Below are positions 35,822 through 45,476 of a stretch of 64,000 bases of DNA, piece after piece. Location: assembly GCF_001687335.1 (NCBI RefSeq), contig NZ_MAGO01000001.1, forward strand, positions 1 to 64,000, in the 5' to 3' direction. The stretch is from Dissulfuribacter thermophilus (GTDB lineage: Bacteria > Desulfobacterota > Dissulfuribacteria > Dissulfuribacterales > Dissulfuribacteraceae). Both the position numbers and the translations under genes were made by a program. The notes under the pieces were generated by a model that was given only the letters and a program-made list of their open reading frames with translations, ran no database searches and was not told the origin of the DNA. The first letter of the stretch is position 1, and each line of letters opens with the position of its first letter.

Positions 35822-38626
35822 ATGGCGGGAAAATCAGCTCGATACATAATAGGAATAGATCTAGGGACAACCAATTCTGCTGTAGGCTATGTTGATCTTG
35901 CAGATGCAAGCCCAGAGGCCATTCACATAAAAAGTTTCGAGATCCTACAACTTGTAGGTGAAGGCCATATAGGCAAAAGATTCACACTGCCGTCTTTCTT
36001 GTACTTGCCTGATGAAAAAGAAAGGTTGTCAGGCACACTTTCCCTCCCCTGGGACAAGACCCCCAAACATATCACTGGTGAGTTTGCAAGGACCCGCGGA
36101 CTCGACCTTCCTGGTCGCATGGTGTCATCTGCAAAAAGTTGGTTATGTCACGGAGGAGTTGAGCGCAAAGCAAAAATACTACCGTGGGGGGTAGACGATG
36201 TAGTAGAAAAGGTATCGCCAGTTGAGGCATCAAGTGCCTACCTTCATCACATGCGCAAGGCATGGAACCACGTAATGGATGCACCTATGGAGGAGCAGGA
36301 CGTGGTTCTAACAGTTCCAGCCTCGTTTGATGAAGTGGCAAGAGAGCTGACTCTAGAAGCAGCCAAAGAGGCTGGATTAAAGAACGTCACACTTTTGGAA
36401 GAACCTCTGGCAGCTTTCTATGCCTGGCTGTCCTACAACGAAGATCGCATTGAATCCCTATTAAAAGAGGGAGATCTCATACTGGTCTTTGATGTTGGCG
36501 GTGGTACAACGGACTTCACTCTAGTCCGTTGTAATATTTCACAGGGTAAAATTCAGCTTGAACGTCAAGCTGTAGGTGATCATCTCCTCTTAGGAGGTGA
36601 CAACATTGATCTTGCCCTCACTGCCAAGGCTGAAAAGGCACTTGGTAAAGAGCTGAAACCCTTAGAATGGCAGGGCCTCCTCAATCAAATCCGAGCCATT
36701 AAGGAACGATTACTAGAAGATCCCAATAAAGAGTCAGAGTTGGTGAGGATTGCTGGGCGTGGAAGGGGCCTGGTTGCTGGAACCTTAACCGCTGAAATTA
36801 AGAGGACAGAGGTTTTAAAAGATATACTCGAAGGCTTTTTCCCAGAAATACCCTTTGACGAACCATTGGATACAAAGAAAGAGGCTGCCCTCAGAGAAAT
36901 GGGGCTCCCTTTTGAGAGTGACCCTGCAGTCACTCGACACCTTCTTAGATTCATAAAGATCCATGGCCAAGGAGTGCTTCCCAACTATGTCTTATTCAAC
37001 GGTGGTGCACTCAAACCAGAACCAATCAGGGAAAAACTACTTAATGTGATTTCTTCTTGGGCTGGGACTAAAGTTAAGGCCCTAACAAGTGAATCTTTAG
37101 ACCTTGCCATCAGTAGGGGGGCTGCCTATTACGGCCTTTCAAAATTGGGGCTTGGACTAAAAGTTGGCGGGGGGATTCCACGGGCATATTACATTGGGGT
37201 TAAAGGGGATAAAGGAGAATCAAAAAAGGCTGTTTGCGTACTAGAGCGTGGGACTGAAGAGGGGAGCGAAGTAGAGGTACCCCGAACTTTTAAGGCCATT
37301 ACAAATCAGCCAGTCTCCTTTAAACTTTACAGTTCCACCACTAGGAAGGGGGATTCAATAGGAGCAGTGGTAGAGGCTGGTGAACTCCACGAGCTTCCCC
37401 CACTAGTTACTGTATTAAGATATGGGAAGAAAGGAGCCCAAAAAGAGATACCAGTCAATGTAAGAGCGACTGTTACAGCTATAGGCACCTTGGAACTGTT
37501 TTGTGTGTCATCTCAAAGTCCACATCGATGGAGACTCCAGTTTGATCTGAGGGCACAGGAAAAGGCCAGAGCCAAAACCATGCCCCAAGAAAATGTTATA
37601 GAGGGAGTAAGAGTAAAGCAAAAACAGTCAACCCAAGAAGAGGCTCTCTCACCTGCAGACAAAAAGGCAATAGAAGAGGCAGAAAGAGTCTTAAAAGAAT
37701 TTTTTGACGGTTCTAAAAAAGGTATGTCCCTAACAAAGGTCCTCCAGGATTTAATAGGGATGGAAAAGAATCTTTGGACGCTCCCTTTGCTTAGGGCCAT
37801 TACCGACATACTTTTAAAACTTGAAAAAAAGAGGGCACTCAGTCCCTCGCTCGAAGCTCAGTGGTTTAATTTAACAGGTTATACCTTGAGACCTGGGATT
37901 GGAGACTCCGTGGATCCATGGCGAATCAAATCTATTTGGCCTATCTGGTTTAAAGGACTTTATTTCCCAAATGAATTGTCAGACCGGCTACAGTGGTGGA
38001 TCTTTTGGAGAAGGGTCTCTGCAGGATTAACTCCTGGTCAACAGGAACAGATCTTCGGGCAGATTTCTAAGGTACTTTTTTCAAAGACCAAGGGGAAAAG
38101 GGGAAAGAGGGGACCTAAGACACCAAAGCTTTCAAATGAAGAGAAAAAGGAAATTTTGTTCCTAGTAGGGGCCCTGGAAAAAATTGGCCCACAAAACAAA
38201 GTCAATGTAGGAGAACTTATCCTTGAAGAACTTGCCAAGAAAAAGATAATTAGACCACAAGATCCCCATGTCAAAGCAAAAATCTGGCTCCTTGGAAAGA
38301 TTGGGGCGAGATCACTATTTTATGGCCCACAGGAACGTACGGTTTCACCAAACATTGTCTCAAGGTGGCTCAAAAGACTTAGGACCTTTAATATCGAACC
38401 CTCACAGTCCTTTTTCAGAGCAATGGTCTCCATGGCCAGATTTACAGGAGACAGAGCACGAGACCTCACAAGAGAAGACAGGGAAGATACACGCCTGTGG
38501 CTACAGGCTCTTGGGGCAAATGATGAGTTGACGCGACCAATCGTAGAACTAGTTCCCCTTGAAGAAGAAGATAGATCTTACTCTTTTGGTGAAGAATTAC
38601 CCCTAGGACTGGTCCTCGAAGACTAA
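35822..38626 (+). CDS. Large Hsp70-family protein
   Basis: 934 residues, much longer than DnaK (about 640). The actin-like ATPase is recognisable: IIGIDLGTTNSAVGYVDL, VVLTVPASFDEVARELT, LEEPLAAFYAWLS, LVFDVGGGTTDFTL and VLFNGGAL. After about residue 400 a divergent substrate-binding region follows, then a long helical C-terminal part (about 600-934) seen in bacterial Hsp70 relatives of this size. It lacks the DnaK lid sequence and EEVD-like ends. Substrate unknown. The ATG has no clear ribosome site. The base composition is like its neighbours. Confidence 0.9.
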   Translation: MAGKSARYIIGIDLGTTNSAVGYVDLADASPEAIHIKSFEILQLVGEGHIGKRFTLPSFLYLPDEKERLSGTLSLPWDKTPKHITGEFARTRGLDLPGRMVSSAKSWLCHGGVERKAKILPWGVDDVVEKVSPVEASSAYLHHMRKAWNHVMDAPMEEQDVVLTVPASFDEVARELTLEAAKEAGLKNVTLLEEPLAAFYAWLSYNEDRIESLLKEGDLILVFDVGGGTTDFTLVRCNISQGKIQLERQAVGDHLLLGGDNIDLALTAKAEKALGKELKPLEWQGLLNQIRAIKERLLEDPNKESELVRIAGRGRGLVAGTLTAEIKRTEVLKDILEGFFPEIPFDEPLDTKKEAALREMGLPFESDPAVTRHLLRFIKIHGQGVLPNYVLFNGGALKPEPIREKLLNVISSWAGTKVKALTSESLDLAISRGAAYYGLSKLGLGLKVGGGIPRAYYIGVKGDKGESKKAVCVLERGTEEGSEVEVPRTFKAITNQPVSFKLYSSTTRKGDSIGAVVEAGELHELPPLVTVLRYGKKGAQKEIPVNVRATVTAIGTLELFCVSSQSPHRWRLQFDLRAQEKARAKTMPQENVIEGVRVKQKQSTQEEALSPADKKAIEEAERVLKEFFDGSKKGMSLTKVLQDLIGMEKNLWTLPLLRAITDILLKLEKKRALSPSLEAQWFNLTGYTLRPGIGDSVDPWRIKSIWPIWFKGLYFPNELSDRLQWWIFWRRVSAGLTPGQQEQIFGQISKVLFSKTKGKRGKRGPKTPKLSNEEKKEILFLVGALEKIGPQNKVNVGELILEELAKKKIIRPQDPHVKAKIWLLGKIGARSLFYGPQERTVSPNIVSRWLKRLRTFNIEPSQSFFRAMVSMARFTGDRARDLTREDREDTRLWLQALGANDELTRPIVELVPLEEEDRSYSFGEELPLGLVLED

Positions 38627-38787
38627 AATTTAACTGTTAATAGGGCTAATTGATAGGCAGTTGCTGTAAAACAGCTCTTCTTTAAAGGACGGACAGGCTG
38701 TCCCAGATGCTGGATAAAAGATGTCAAGACCCTCAATTGAAGTAAAATAGGCCATGTTAGCACTTACTCTAAATTAGGTGGTGATCT

Positions 38788-39246
38788 ATGGCATATAAGA
38801 TCTTTTCATTTTTATTTTTAGCTGTGGGAATTTGGGCCATTATGGATGGAAGCATTCGAGCATTAGAGGGCATTAAGGCAAAATCGTGGCCTATTGCGAA
38901 GGGGAGAATTCTCATATCACGATATGAACAATGGCGGACCACAAAAGACGTTCGTGTTGCAGGACTTTGTATAGATATTCAGTACCTCTACCAAGTTGGA
39001 GATAAAATCTTTGAAGGCAATAGACTAAATACGGGATGGAGATGTTTTGGAAACCAAAGGCACATTGAAGATGTGTTAAAAAAATATCCCTCGGGAAAGG
39101 AAGTAACTGTTAGATACAACCCAGATGATCCTGAGCAGTCACTACTTGAACCTGGTATTGATTGGACGTGTTTTTTTCTTTGGGGAATCGGTTTAATATC
39201 TATATCAGTTGGATTGCCTCTCTTTCGGCGCTCAATCAGACGCTAA
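38788..39246 (+). CDS. DUF3592 membrane protein
   Basis: 152 residues with a helix at each end (FSFLFLAVGIWAIMDGSI near 5-22 and FFLWGIGLISISVGLPLF near 128-146) and a soluble domain between. The central motif ... YPSGKEVTVRYNPDDPEQSLLEPG is typical of DUF3592. Function unknown. GGTGGT precedes the ATG. Confidence 0.8.
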   Translation: MAYKIFSFLFLAVGIWAIMDGSIRALEGIKAKSWPIAKGRILISRYEQWRTTKDVRVAGLCIDIQYLYQVGDKIFEGNRLNTGWRCFGNQRHIEDVLKKYPSGKEVTVRYNPDDPEQSLLEPGIDWTCFFLWGIGLISISVGLPLFRRSIRR

Positions 39247-39261
39247 TCAAGCATTGTACTT

Positions 39262-39590
39262 TCTACTTACCTTTTCTTACCGTAAAAATACCCGTTGGGA
39301 TAATTCGCATGGTACATTATGCAGTAACAGGTAGAAGGCAGAAGGTAGAAGCAAGCCCTGCATGGACAAAAGCCTGTGGCTGAAGGGCAAAGACGCTATA
39401 TAAACTTCAAGGTTCAAAGTTCTCTTAATTCAACTCAAAACTTCTATAAAGGTCTTTCTTCCTTCAACTCAAAACTCAAAACTTTTATACAGGGTGACAA
39501 CTTTCATTCGTCATGAAAGTTTACCGTAAAAATACCTCTATCACCCTATGCAGGACCGAGAGAGCCCCTTCTAACTCCCCCACAGGCAAT
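39262..39590. repeat. Composite repeat C (inverted copy) and family B arms
   Basis: About 39270-39420 is the inverted partner of 13350-13480 (CCGTTGGGATAATTCGC, TAACAGGTAGAAGGCAGAAG, AAGCAAGCCCTGCATG). 39429-39488 holds two family B arms. Beyond that, 39500-39590 shows no recognisable feature. Confidence 0.65.
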
Positions 39591-41479
39591 TACGTTTCAT
39601 CTAAAACTTCTCTAATCTTTTTGGCCAATGATCTAAAGTCAAATGGTTTGTGGATGAAATTGACCCTCTTTTCCAAAACCCCATGGCGTGAAATGACATT
39701 CTCAGTATAACCAGAAGTAAATAATACTTTGATATCAGGGATATTTTTTCTTATATTTTCATACAAATCCTTTCCATTTGTCCCTGGCAGTACTATATCT
39801 GTAAATAAAAGATCTATATCTCCTACATGCATGTTTGCTATTTCAGTGGCTTCCTGAGCATTCCTTGCCCTTAACACTTTATAACCAAGGCGCTCAAGTA
39901 GGCCTGACACCGTATCGAGCACAAAGGAGTCATCTTCTACTACTAGCACTGTCTCTCCTCTGGAGCAGGCAACTTCCTTGTCATTTTTCAAGTCATTGAC
40001 ATCTGAAATACCTTCATCCATTGGTATTGTAGGCCAATAAATTTTAAATGTAGTACCCTTTCCCTGGTCACTGTACAGCCTTATATGGCCTCCACTTTGT
40101 TTTACAATGGAATAGACCATAGACAGTCCTAGTCCTGTCCCTTTTCCCTTGGGTTTGGTGGTAAAGAAAGAATCAAATACGTATGGAATTATCCTTGGAT
40201 CAATCCCCTCCCCAGTATCAGAGACTATCATTATAACGTATTCTCCTGGCTCAATACCAAGCTTTGCTGAGACTGTTTCATTTTCTATAATGGTCTTTCC
40301 AGTCTCTATCTGTAGGACTCCACCGTTTGGCATTGCATCACGGGCATTTATTGCCAAATTCACTAAAATTTGTTCAACTTGGCCCTTGTCTGCATAAATT
40401 AATCCAATATCAGGATTCAAAAACGTCTTGAGATAGACATCTTCTCCTAGAAGCTTTTTCAGCATGTCCTCCAGGCCTAAAACCACCTTATTGAGATTTA
40501 CTGGCTCCAAACGAACCATCTCATTTCTACTAAAAGTCAGTAACTGCTTAGTCAGCGCACCCGTCCTTTCTACGGCAGCCAAGATTCTCTTCAAATTTTT
40601 TCTTGTATTTTCTTGATCTGACAAATCAATTAGGGCGAGTTCAGCTCCACTTCTCACTGCCGTAAGGAAATTGTTTATATCATGAGCAAGGCCCCCCACC
40701 ATACGTCCAACTGCCTCCATTTTTTGGGCCTGGAAAAGTTGTTGTTCAAGCCTCCTCATATCAGTGACGTCAATTCCCATACACAAGACAAGAGTCTTTC
40801 CCTGAAGTCCCTCCACCTGTATGCAATTCCAAATTATTTGCCTCAAACGGCCCTCTTTGGTCTTGAGAGAAAATTCTACCCCTGGAGCAAAGTTACCCTC
40901 TTTTACGATCTTACAATGATCTTGGATCCTAGCTTGTTCTTCTTCGGGTATAAATAGTTCGATAAAATCTTTCCCCAATACTTCATCTCTTTTATACCCA
41001 GAAACCTTTTCACATTGCTCATTGAATAGCTGAATTTTTCCGTCTTCAATTCCGAGAATTATCATTGGAGCGTGCTGGACTATTGATTCAAGAAACTTTG
41101 CACATTTTTCAACTGTCTCTTCGACTTCTTTTTGGCTTGTAATATCTGTGAGGATACACAAACACCCTATTTGGCCTTCCCCTAAGTCAATGGGAGATGT
41201 TTTGATTGAATACCACTTTTTCTCCAGCTCATTATAGGCCTCGACCTGATTGGTCTCGCCAGCAAATGCCCTGTCCATATGACACCAGGGACACTGTCTA
41301 TCTCTACCATAGAGGACCTCAAAACATTTCTGACCCTCCACATCGAGGCCCCTTGCATCCCTTAATGCCTTATTTGCAAATAGGATTCTCTTTTCAAGAT
41401 CGCACACCATGCAATAAGAACTTACTATGTTTATAATATCACGAAAAAAATTTTTACTATCTAGCAAAACAACCCCCAA
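39590..41479 (-). CDS. PAS-domain hybrid histidine kinase / response regulator
   Basis: 629 residues, no membrane helix, so cytoplasmic. Two PAS domains come first (about 10-120 and 125-245; the first has a CPWC motif), then a HisKA domain with the phospho-acceptor His in GLAHDINNFLTAVRSG, an ATPase domain with NLAINARDAMPNGG, DTGEGIDP and GTGLGLSMVYSIVKQSGGH, and a C-terminal receiver (VLVVEDDSFVLDTVSGLLERL ... FTDIVLPG ... FIHKPFD). The CPWC in the sensing part may bind metal or act as a redox switch. The start is a TTG with a poor ribosome site. No output regulator is adjacent. Confidence 0.92.
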   Translation of the reverse strand: MGVVLLDSKNFFRDIINIVSSYCMVCDLEKRILFANKALRDARGLDVEGQKCFEVLYGRDRQCPWCHMDRAFAGETNQVEAYNELEKKWYSIKTSPIDLGEGQIGCLCILTDITSQKEVEETVEKCAKFLESIVQHAPMIILGIEDGKIQLFNEQCEKVSGYKRDEVLGKDFIELFIPEEEQARIQDHCKIVKEGNFAPGVEFSLKTKEGRLRQIIWNCIQVEGLQGKTLVLCMGIDVTDMRRLEQQLFQAQKMEAVGRMVGGLAHDINNFLTAVRSGAELALIDLSDQENTRKNLKRILAAVERTGALTKQLLTFSRNEMVRLEPVNLNKVVLGLEDMLKKLLGEDVYLKTFLNPDIGLIYADKGQVEQILVNLAINARDAMPNGGVLQIETGKTIIENETVSAKLGIEPGEYVIMIVSDTGEGIDPRIIPYVFDSFFTTKPKGKGTGLGLSMVYSIVKQSGGHIRLYSDQGKGTTFKIYWPTIPMDEGISDVNDLKNDKEVACSRGETVLVVEDDSFVLDTVSGLLERLGYKVLRARNAQEATEIANMHVGDIDLLFTDIVLPGTNGKDLYENIRKNIPDIKVLFTSGYTENVISRHGVLEKRVNFIHKPFDFRSLAKKIREVLDET

Positions 41480-41568
41480 AATATCATCAATCTCTCTATC
41501 TCATGATGCTATTTTCGGAAGAAATTAAAATTTCTTTAGTGCACCTTAATATTATTTTTAAGGAATTT

Positions 41569-41856
41569 CTAGTTTGGTGATTTTTTTAACGAAGAGAGGA
41601 AGGCGTCTTTACAGGTATGACTGCAAAAATAATAGTATTTCCCTTTTAATTTCAAAACAATAGCATCTTTTTTGGGGATATATACTCCACAGATTGGATC
41701 TTTCACAAGTTCATCAACGAGGGCATCACTGCTAGCAGTTGTACCATTTTTACCATAATAATCAGCTTCTTTTCTTTTAGAAGTTAACTGAGACGAAAGA
41801 ATTTTAACAGCATAGTAACACAGAAATAAAAGCGCCAGAAATAAGATTAGCCTCAT
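41569..41856 (-). CDS. Membrane-anchored YHS/TRASH-like metal-binding protein
   Basis: 95 residues. One N-terminal helix (LILFLALLFLCYYAVKIL), a short linker, and a C-terminal YHS-type domain: DPICGVYIPKKDAI, then YYFCSHTCKDAFL. The Cys pattern CxxxY ... CSHTC is that of domains that bind heavy metals or copper. ATG overlaps the folK stop by four bases. It may sense or scavenge metal. Confidence 0.83.
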   Translation of the reverse strand: MRLILFLALLFLCYYAVKILSSQLTSKRKEADYYGKNGTTASSDALVDELVKDPICGVYIPKKDAIVLKLKGKYYYFCSHTCKDAFLSSLKKSPN

Positions 41857-42341
41857 GAAATCTCCTCAATGCCCCTTAAATCGATATCTTTCATAAGATC
41901 AGTTATGCTTTTACCCCAGGGCCTCAGAACAAGGCCTCCAGCGATCTCGGACCATGGCACCAATACAAATGCCCTTTGCGAAAGCCTTGGATGGGGAATC
42001 TTGAGATCATACTCCCAAATTATACAATCTGAATAATACAGAATATCTACATCTAATTCTCGGTCTTTTCCCCGTGCTCTGTCCCTTCCGAAGGCCCTCT
42101 CAAGGTCCAGACAAAGCTCAAGCAAGCTCCTTGGCCCTAACTCTGTTCGTATTTCACACACAGCATTTACAAACCAGTTGAGCGAATCCATTCCAACTGG
42201 TGCTGTTTTATAGAGTCTAGAGTGTGAAGAGAGATCTGTTAGAGGGAGACTTCCAATTCTTGAAATTGCAGACAACACATTCTGTTTTGGATCTCCAAGA
42301 TTTGATCCTAGGCCAAGATAACATAAATGAGTCCTTCCCAT
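41853..42341 (-). CDS. folK: 2-amino-4-hydroxy-6-hydroxymethyldihydropteridine pyrophosphokinase
   Basis: 162 residues, standard length; folate pathway kinase. Signature blocks are YLGLGSNLGDPKQN at the N-terminus, YKTAPVGM, and RGKDRELDVDILYY, followed by IPHPRLSQRAFVLVP. It is followed with a four-base overlap by the YHS gene. No other folate gene is near. Confidence 0.95.
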   Translation of the reverse strand: MGRTHLCYLGLGSNLGDPKQNVLSAISRIGSLPLTDLSSHSRLYKTAPVGMDSLNWFVNAVCEIRTELGPRSLLELCLDLERAFGRDRARGKDRELDVDILYYSDCIIWEYDLKIPHPRLSQRAFVLVPWSEIAGGLVLRPWGKSITDLMKDIDLRGIEEIS

Positions 42342-42505
42342 GAATACCTCTTAAACGCTCACAGGGCGCACCATTTGCCTCGTGATTGAGGTCTAAACAT
42401 CAAGATGTCCTACTACTATTTTCAAATGGGCTCACATCTGTTAGGCCCTGCAAGCGCGTAAAGCTAGGCCTTTACAGGCGCCATGGCCCTGACCGCTGGT
42501 TTGTC
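42342..42505. other. Gap between folK and dapL
   Basis: 164 bases with no family A or B repeat and no clear terminator. Confidence 0.4.
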
Positions 42506-43669
42506 TCAGAGAACCTTACGTAACCTGTCTCCCACCTCTTTCATGCGTTCCTTTGAAACCGTAAGGGCCATGCGCACAAATCCCTCTCCAGGATCTCCAA
42601 AACCATTTCCTGGAGTGCAAACTATACCCGCTTCATCTAATAACAGAGATGCAAAGGACTGAGAAGTATGACCATTTGGCACTTTCAACCATAAATAAAA
42701 CGTAGCCTTTGGCATGGGTGGGTTCAGTCCAACACCTTTAAGTGATTCCACAAGCGCGTTTCGCCTCTCCTCATAAATCTTCCTCATTTCCTCCACACAG
42801 GACTGATCACTCATAAGAGCAGTTGCTGCTGCAGCTTGAATAGCCTCAAACTGACCTGAATCAGCATTGGATTTAACGGTTTTAAGCCCTCTAATGAGCT
42901 CTTGATTTCCAACAGCGAAACCTATCCTCCAACCAGTCATGTTGTATGTCTTAGAGAGAGAGTGAAACTCTAAACCAACATCCATTGCCCCTGGTGTCTC
43001 AAGAAAACTCGGGGCCTTGTATCCATCAAAGGTCATCTCTGAATAGGCGGCATCATGACAGACTATTATCTTGTGTTGCTTGGCAAAGGAAACCACCCTC
43101 TCAAAGAACTCTGGAGTTGCCAGAGCTGCTGTTGGGTTGTTGGGATAATTTAGCCAAAGTATCTTGGCACGTTCGAGGATGTCTTGTGGAATGGAATCAA
43201 GATCAGGCAAAAATCCATTTTCTTCATAAAGAGGTAGATAGTAGGTCTGTCCTCCTGCAAATAATGTCCCTATATGATAAACAGGATAGCCAGGAGTCGG
43301 GACGAGGACCACATCCCCAGGATTTAAAAATGCCATAGGGAAGTGAAATATGGCCTCCTTTGAACCAATAATGGCAGTAATCTCTGTATCAGGATCTAGA
43401 TCAAGACCGAAGCGCCTTTTTACAAAAGTGGCTGCAGCCTCTCTAAAGGACTGCATTCCATTAGAAGAGGGATATCTATGATAAGATGGATTTTTGACGG
43501 CCTCCATCATCTTTTCCACAATAAATGCAGGCGTTGGGATATCAGGATCTCCAATGCCCAAATCAATAACGTCTACGCCCCGCTTAATTGCCTCATTCTT
43601 TTTTCTATCCAGTTCTACAAAAAGATATGGTGGAAGTTTTTTTAGCCTATCTGATTGCGTAAATTCCAT
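42506..43669 (-). CDS. dapL: LL-diaminopimelate aminotransferase
   Basis: 387 residues; PLP enzyme that makes LL-diaminopimelate directly from tetrahydrodipicolinate, skipping the acylated steps. The N-terminus (LPPYLFVELDRKKNEAIKRG, VIDLGIGDPDIPTP) is typical, and the PLP lysine is in FHSLSKTYNMTGWRIGFAVG. Context supports the call: dapA, dapB, dapF and lysA are all close and no dapD/dapC/dapE is present. It follows the FAH-family gene by three bases. Confidence 0.93.
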   Translation of the reverse strand: MEFTQSDRLKKLPPYLFVELDRKKNEAIKRGVDVIDLGIGDPDIPTPAFIVEKMMEAVKNPSYHRYPSSNGMQSFREAAATFVKRRFGLDLDPDTEITAIIGSKEAIFHFPMAFLNPGDVVLVPTPGYPVYHIGTLFAGGQTYYLPLYEENGFLPDLDSIPQDILERAKILWLNYPNNPTAALATPEFFERVVSFAKQHKIIVCHDAAYSEMTFDGYKAPSFLETPGAMDVGLEFHSLSKTYNMTGWRIGFAVGNQELIRGLKTVKSNADSGQFEAIQAAAATALMSDQSCVEEMRKIYEERRNALVESLKGVGLNPPMPKATFYLWLKVPNGHTSQSFASLLLDEAGIVCTPGNGFGDPGEGFVRMALTVSKERMKEVGDRLRKVL

Positions 43670-43672
43670 AAG

Positions 43673-44440
43673 CTACTCCTCTTTTACCTTGTTTTTTAAC
43701 TCTCCGATTCCCTCTATCTCTACAGTTACTTCATCTCCTGGCTTTAGTGCCGAAACTCCCTTTGGTGTCCCAGTTGCAATAATATCTCCGGGTTCTAAGG
43801 TCATAATTGAGGAAATAAAGCTTAATAAGCTTTGTGGAGAATGAATTAGGTTAGAAAGTGTGGAATCCTGCTTGATCTGGCCGTTTACTCGACAGCGAAC
43901 CCCTTGATTTTTGGGCTCAAATTCAGTTTCAATCCATGGACCAATAGGACAAAATGTATCGAAACTCTTTGAACGCGTAAACTGTATATCTTTTTTTTGC
44001 AAATCTCTCGCTGTAACATCATTTAGGCACGTAAATCCCAAGACATAATTCATTGCCTCTTCTGGACTTACGTCTTTTGCCCTTTTGCCTACTACCACTG
44101 CAAGCTCTGCCTCGTGATCGACCCTTTGGGACTGACGTGGAATCACTATCTCTTCGTAAGGGCCAATTACCGACGAAGGGGGTTTAAGAAAAATAAGGGG
44201 TTCTTCTGGTAGTTCCATACCCAGCTCTTTGGCATGATCCCTATAATTTAGGCCTACGCAAACAATCTTTGAGGGAACACAAGGGGCAAGGAGGGTGACC
44301 TCATCCAGGGGATAAGTTTCTGAGGTCCCGACTATCATACCTACAAAGGGATCAGCAACGATCACCCTGACATAATCCCCGCGATGTAACCCATATTTTG
44401 GCGTTGAATTTTCTTTGATATGGAATCTAACTATCTTCAT
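43673..44440 (-). CDS. Fumarylacetoacetate hydrolase family protein
   Basis: 255 residues. The FAH fold is recognised by VCVGLNYRDHAKELG, EPLIFLKPPSSVIGP and the metal-site Glu/Asp in DHEAELAVVVGKRAKD, with GDIIATGTPKGV near the end. Members hydrolyse or isomerise ring-cleavage products or decarboxylate oxaloacetate; the substrate cannot be predicted. It is transcribed with dapL. Confidence 0.9.
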   Translation of the reverse strand: MKIVRFHIKENSTPKYGLHRGDYVRVIVADPFVGMIVGTSETYPLDEVTLLAPCVPSKIVCVGLNYRDHAKELGMELPEEPLIFLKPPSSVIGPYEEIVIPRQSQRVDHEAELAVVVGKRAKDVSPEEAMNYVLGFTCLNDVTARDLQKKDIQFTRSKSFDTFCPIGPWIETEFEPKNQGVRCRVNGQIKQDSTLSNLIHSPQSLLSFISSIMTLEPGDIIATGTPKGVSALKPGDEVTVEIEGIGELKNKVKEE

Positions 44441-44455
44441 TAAACCGCCCTCAAC

Positions 44456-44547
44456 GGTAGTTTTGAGTGTTGAATTGAAGGAAAAGAACCTTAAAAGATT
44501 TTATTCCTTTAACTCAAAACTCATCACTCAAAACTCAACACTTTTAA
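44456..44547. repeat. Family B hairpin (facing arms)
   Basis: Left arm GTTTTGAGTGTTGAATTGAA (44459 on) and right arm starting TTCCTTTAACTCAAAACTCA with TCAACACTTTTAAA at its end can pair across a short spacer. Lies between dapB and the FAH gene. Confidence 0.75.
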
Positions 44548-44608
44548 ACGGTCTTAAGTATGTGCTAAGACCAGCTCATGTTTGCCAGGCTCCAGTCAGA
44601 GCCTCCTG

Positions 44609-45415
44609 CTATTTCAACCCTAATACATCATGCATATCATATATGCCTGGTTCTTTGCCAACTATCCACATGGCAGCCCTTACAGCACCCTTTGCAAAGG
44701 TATCGCGGCTAGAGGCCCTATGGGTTAGCTCTATCCTCTCGCCAATACCGGCAAAAAGCACTGTATGTTCACCCACTATATCCCCTCCGCGAATGGTTTG
44801 GACTCCAATTTGCTTGGAAGGCCTTTCTCCAATAATACCTTCTCGACAAAACCTCGCGCATTCCTCTGTATCCCAACCCATAGCCTTGGATGCAACATCC
44901 AGGAGCTTTATTGCGGTTCCGCTCGGGGCATCCTTTTTCATCCTGTGGTGGGCCTCGATTATCTCAATATCATAGCCTTCGCCCAGGACCTTTGCCGTAA
45001 GCTCCACTAGTTTATAAAGGAGATTTATGCCTGTACTCATATTATAGGCCTGGACCAGGGGGAAATTCTCCTTTGCAAGACCATGAATTTCATCAAGTTC
45101 TTCCTTGCTAAAACCAGTGGTACCTAAGACCATTGGCTTTTTATTGTGAGCTGCAATCTTGACGTGGTTTAAGGATGCCTCATGGAAAGTAAAATCTATT
45201 ATCACATCTCCTTTTTCTATAACCTTTTCCAGGGAATCCTCAATCCTCACTCCAATCTCACCAATTCCAGCCACTACCCCTGCATCCTTGCCTACATCCT
45301 GACTTTCTGGATGTTCAAAGGCGGCCCCCAGTTCAATCCCTTCTGTGTCATTGATTATGTTGATTATCCTTCCCCCCATTCGACCAGCTGCACCCGCTAC
45401 GATCGCCTTAATCAT
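44609..45415 (-). CDS. dapB: 4-hydroxy-tetrahydrodipicolinate reductase
   Basis: 268 residues; NAD(P)H-dependent step of lysine/diaminopimelate synthesis. N-terminal AIVAGAAGRMGGRIINII, IDFTFHEASLNHV, GTTGFSKEE, and the substrate-binding EAHHRMKKDAPSGTAIKL. Start at 45415 follows AAAGGAGG with a normal gap; an upstream in-frame ATG at 45451 is not preferred. Confidence 0.96.
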   Translation of the reverse strand: MIKAIVAGAAGRMGGRIINIINDTEGIELGAAFEHPESQDVGKDAGVVAGIGEIGVRIEDSLEKVIEKGDVIIDFTFHEASLNHVKIAAHNKKPMVLGTTGFSKEELDEIHGLAKENFPLVQAYNMSTGINLLYKLVELTAKVLGEGYDIEIIEAHHRMKKDAPSGTAIKLLDVASKAMGWDTEECARFCREGIIGERPSKQIGVQTIRGGDIVGEHTVLFAGIGERIELTHRASSRDTFAKGAVRAAMWIVGKEPGIYDMHDVLGLK

Positions 45416-45476
45416 TACAGTCTCCTCCTTTCTTTTAGAGATTAAACCCAAATCTTCAACAATCCGTAGTCAGTCG

